Below, piece after piece: positions 5,592-7,550 of a stretch of DNA of 7,550 nt; position 1 is the stretch's first letter, and each line of letters opens with the position of its first letter. The DNA is taken from the NCBI GenBank assembly GCA_020859875.1, contig JAJBVJ010000090.1, forward strand, positions 1 to 7,550, written 5' to 3'. The DNA is from Rikenellaceae bacterium. Lineage in GTDB: Bacteria > Bacteroidota > Bacteroidia > Bacteroidales > Rikenellaceae. The position numbers were made by a program, and so were the translations under genes. The notes beneath the pieces were generated by a model. It saw nothing but the letters and a program-made list of their open reading frames with translations. It had not been told where the DNA came from and ran no database searches.

Positions 5592-6821
5592 ATGGACAAT
5601 CTGAATCTTATCAGCACATTCGCTGAGTTCAAGGAGCTGAAGAATATCGACAAGAGCACCATGATAGGTGTTCTGGAGGATGTATTCCGCCACCTGTTAA
5701 TAAAAACATACGAAACCGACGAGAATTTCGACGTGATCATAAACCCCGAAAAAGGGGATATGGAGATATGGAGAAACCGTACGGTGGTCGAGGACGGCCA
5801 GGTGGAAAATCCCAACCAGCAAATTTCTCTCACCGATGCGCACAAGATCGACCAGTCCTACGAAGTGGGCGAAGAGGTTGCCGACGAGATTAAGCTCGAA
5901 TCGTTCGGACGGCGGGCCGTGTTGTCGCTTCGCCAGAACCTCGCCTCACGCATACTCGACCTGGAGAAGGCCAACCTTTATGAGAAATACAAGGAGAAGG
6001 TGGGCGAGATCATCACGGGCGAGGTCTACCAGGTATGGAAAAAGGAGATACTCGTGCTCGACGACGAAGACAACGAGCTGGTGCTCCCGAAATCGGAGCA
6101 GATCCCGAGCGACTTTTTCCGCAAGGGAGACACTATCCGTGCGATAGTTTCGAAGGTGGAGATGCGCAACAATTCTCCCGCGATCATCCTTTCGCGTACG
6201 GCTCCCGAATTCCTCGAAAGGCTTTTCGAGCTGGAGGTTCCCGAGATATTCGACGGGCTGATAACCATCAAAAAGATTGTCCGCATCCCGGGAGAGAGGG
6301 CGAAGGTGGCCGTAGAGTCCTACGACGAACGCATCGACCCAGTAGGGGCCTGCGTGGGTATGAAAGGTTCGAGGATATATCCCATCGTAAAGGAACTTCG
6401 CAACGAAAATATAGATGTGGTCAACTGGACGGCGAATGCACAGCTGCTGATACAGCGTGCGCTCAATCCTGCAAAAATCTCTTCTATAAATCTCGACGAA
6501 GAGAAGAAGACGGCCGCGGTCTACCTCAAACCGAGCGAGGTATCGCTGGCCATCGGTAAGGGCGGCCTCAATATTCGCCTTGCCAGCATGCTGACCGGTT
6601 ACGACATAGATGTTTACCGCGAAGTGGAAGAGGAAGACGTGGCGCTCGACGACTTCTCGGACGAGATCGACCAGTGGATCATAGACGTTCTAAAGGGTAT
6701 CGGATGCGATACGGCCAAGAGCGTGCTGGAGATTCCGGCGGACGAGCTTGCCCGCCGTACCGACCTCGAAGACGAGACCGTGAAGGAGGTCGTAGCCATC
6801 CTCCGCTCGGAATTCGAATAG
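5592..6821 (+). CDS. nusA: Transcription termination/antitermination protein NusA
   Basis: RNA polymerase-binding factor that modulates pausing, intrinsic termination and antitermination. The 409 residues show the standard domain order. The N-terminal polymerase-binding domain is about 1-125. An S1 domain (about 136-203) starts at GEIITGEVYQVWKKEILV. KH1 (about 228-300) carries the GACVGMKGSRI loop (252-262). KH2 (about 302-345) carries AIGKGGLNIRLA (320-331). The C-terminal helix-hairpin-helix-like segment (about 360-405) includes IDVLKGIGCDTAKSVLEIP. There is one such C-terminal repeat region rather than the two long acidic repeats of E. coli NusA, which accounts for the shorter length. The ATG at 5592 fits the family N-terminus; no clear Shine-Dalgarno is present. 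Because NusA acts on hairpins and pauses, the structured leader upstream of rimP may give feedback on the operon (inference). Confidence 0.97.
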   Translation: MDNLNLISTFAEFKELKNIDKSTMIGVLEDVFRHLLIKTYETDENFDVIINPEKGDMEIWRNRTVVEDGQVENPNQQISLTDAHKIDQSYEVGEEVADEIKLESFGRRAVLSLRQNLASRILDLEKANLYEKYKEKVGEIITGEVYQVWKKEILVLDDEDNELVLPKSEQIPSDFFRKGDTIRAIVSKVEMRNNSPAIILSRTAPEFLERLFELEVPEIFDGLITIKKIVRIPGERAKVAVESYDERIDPVGACVGMKGSRIYPIVKELRNENIDVVNWTANAQLLIQRALNPAKISSINLDEEKKTAAVYLKPSEVSLAIGKGGLNIRLASMLTGYDIDVYREVEEEDVALDDFSDEIDQWIIDVLKGIGCDTAKSVLEIPADELARRTDLEDETVKEVVAILRSEFE

Positions 6822-6832
6822 GGAACTTCACG

Positions 6833-6893
6833 GGGCCGCGGTATGACGGCCCGCCCGGATTGCAGATCCGGAATTTTCCGCACACGGGGTGTG
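6833..6893 (+). promoter_or_regulatory. Three consecutive hairpins between nusA and infB
   Basis: Within the 103-nt gap, GGGCCG (6833-6838) pairs with CGGCCC (6847-6852), CCGGAT (6855-6860) pairs with ATCCGG (6866-6871), and CACAC (6881-6885) pairs with GTGTG (6889-6893). Only a short AATTTT follows the second stem, so none is a convincing terminator, and no TAnnTTTG promoter box is present. The segment may serve RNA processing, stability or control of infB translation. The function is unproven. Confidence 0.45.
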
Positions 6894-6924
6894 GAACGAC
6901 AAGCCGAAAAAAAGAGATTTATAT

Positions 6925-7539
6925 ATGTCAAGTGAAAGAAAATTAAGGCTCAACCAGGTTGCACGTGAATTCAACGTGGGATTGTCCACCATCACGGACT
7001 TCCTCGCCAAGAAAGGCATAAACATCGAAAGCTCTCCGAATACCATCGTAGGGGCGGATGCCTATGCCGTACTGGAAAAGGAGTTCGGGGGCAACCGTGC
7101 CGACGGGAGAGTCAATATCCGCGAGAGGATAAACCTCAAACAGGAAACCGTCTCGTTGGATAAAATAAAAGGGGCGGCCCCGGATAAGAATGCCGAGCCC
7201 GACTTTAAGGACGAGGTGGTCATCAAGACCGGCGGGGTAATCAGTGTAAAGGACGAAGTGGCCCAGCGCAGTCCCAAGATAGTGGGAAAGATAGACCTTT
7301 CAGCAGGCAAACCGAAACCACAGGCCCCGGCCCCCAAACCGGAATCTGTAAAAGAGGCGAAGCCCGAGCCGCCGGCGGCTCCGCAGGCCCAGGCTCCAAA
7401 GCCTTCGGTGGAAACTCCCGCTCCGCAGGCAAAGCCGTCCGAGATCAAGCCCCGGCAGGAAACGGTACCCACACCGCAACCTGCGCCGGCGCCGCAGATT
7501 GCGGCAGAGAAAAAACCTTTCGCTGGGGACCTCGAATAA
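6925..7539 (+). CDS. infB: Translation initiation factor IF-2, 5' part with premature stop
   Basis: IF-2 is the GTPase that places initiator tRNA on the 30S subunit. The visible 204 residues are only its N-terminus. An IF2_N domain (about 4-55) reads RKLRLNQVAREFNVGLSTI and then FLAKKGINIESSPNT. A segment follows with PKIVGKIDLSAGKP (117-130), then a Pro/Ala/Lys/Gln-rich linker (130-198). A complete Bacteroidetes IF-2 is roughly 900-1000 residues; the G domain and C-terminal domains are absent. TAA at 7537-7539 ends the frame 11 nt before the window edge. The frame with codons ending at 7550 reads PRIIDLD at its end, resembling the IDL motif at 118-125 in the same protein, so a one-base loss is likely, perhaps in A6 (7510-7515) or G4 (7525-7528). 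I chose ATG 6925, which gives the family start MSSERKLRLN, over the in-frame GTG at 6889, which lies inside a hairpin. Identity is secure; the integrity of the gene is not. Confidence 0.88.
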   Translation: MSSERKLRLNQVAREFNVGLSTITDFLAKKGINIESSPNTIVGADAYAVLEKEFGGNRADGRVNIRERINLKQETVSLDKIKGAAPDKNAEPDFKDEVVIKTGGVISVKDEVAQRSPKIVGKIDLSAGKPKPQAPAPKPESVKEAKPEPPAAPQAQAPKPSVETPAPQAKPSEIKPRQETVPTPQPAPAPQIAAEKKPFAGDLE

Positions 7540-7550
7540 TTGATTTGGAC

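Noticed and set aside
6889..6924. Alternative upstream GTG start of infB adding 12 residues
   Set aside because: The GTG lies in a hairpin arm, and the added residues are not part of the usual IF-2 N-terminus. ATG 6925 gives the expected MSSERKLRLN start.
7315..7510. Pro/Ala/Gln/Lys-rich stretch in infB as a tandem repeat or foreign insertion
   Set aside because: Low-complexity linkers of this kind are normal in the N-terminal part of Bacteroidetes IF-2, and no exact repeat unit is seen.
7510..7516. AAAAAAC in infB as a programmed -1 frameshift site
   Set aside because: The heptamer is not in the required codon phase (the zero frame reads AAA AAA CCT), and infB is not known to use frameshifting. 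A lost base explains the break more simply.

Overview
The window looks like core chromosome of a Bacteroidales bacterium, possibly Rikenellaceae/Alistipes-like (a tentative placement made from protein flavour only). Three things support this. LpxC and FabZ are fused in one polypeptide, a Bacteroidetes hallmark. Gene starts mostly lack a strong Shine-Dalgarno sequence. Several promoters fit the Bacteroidetes pattern TTTG-N19-21-TAnnTTTG, the clearest one upstream of rimP. No mobile element, CRISPR array, tRNA or rRNA is visible.

Layout. A perfect 21-bp hairpin with T-runs on both sides (40-85) closes the left end. It terminates the minus-strand nhaP2 gene (97-1590, K+/H+ antiporter) and perhaps a convergent plus-strand gene whose last codons may lie at 1-27. 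Next on the minus strand, with its own apparent promoter, is a TonB-C-domain protein (1729-2532). A short divergent control region (about 2533-2701) follows, with back-to-back -7 boxes and a long imperfect inverted repeat in the lpxC leader. On the plus strand, lpxC/fabZ (2702-4099) and lpxA (4117-4920) form a lipid A biosynthesis unit: LpxA adds the first acyl chain to UDP-GlcNAc, LpxC deacetylates the product, and the fused FabZ domain serves fatty acid elongation.

Between lpxA and rimP, an intrinsic terminator and a strong promoter are interleaved: the -33 box sits in the terminator loop. The rimP-nusA-infB transcription/translation operon follows (rimP 5097-5561, nusA 5592-6821, infB from 6925). 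Its leader starts with a 9-bp GTGA-tetraloop hairpin plus T4, a plausible attenuator that the operon's own product NusA could act on. A run of small hairpins fills the nusA-infB gap. infB stops after 204 codons at 7539, in its Pro/Ala-rich linker. Another frame at the very end reads like IF-2, so a lost base (sequencing error or mutation) is the likeliest explanation.

I found no new multi-gene system. The most interesting points are regulatory: the terminator/promoter overlap and structured leader before rimP, the lpxC leader repeat, and the broken infB frame.
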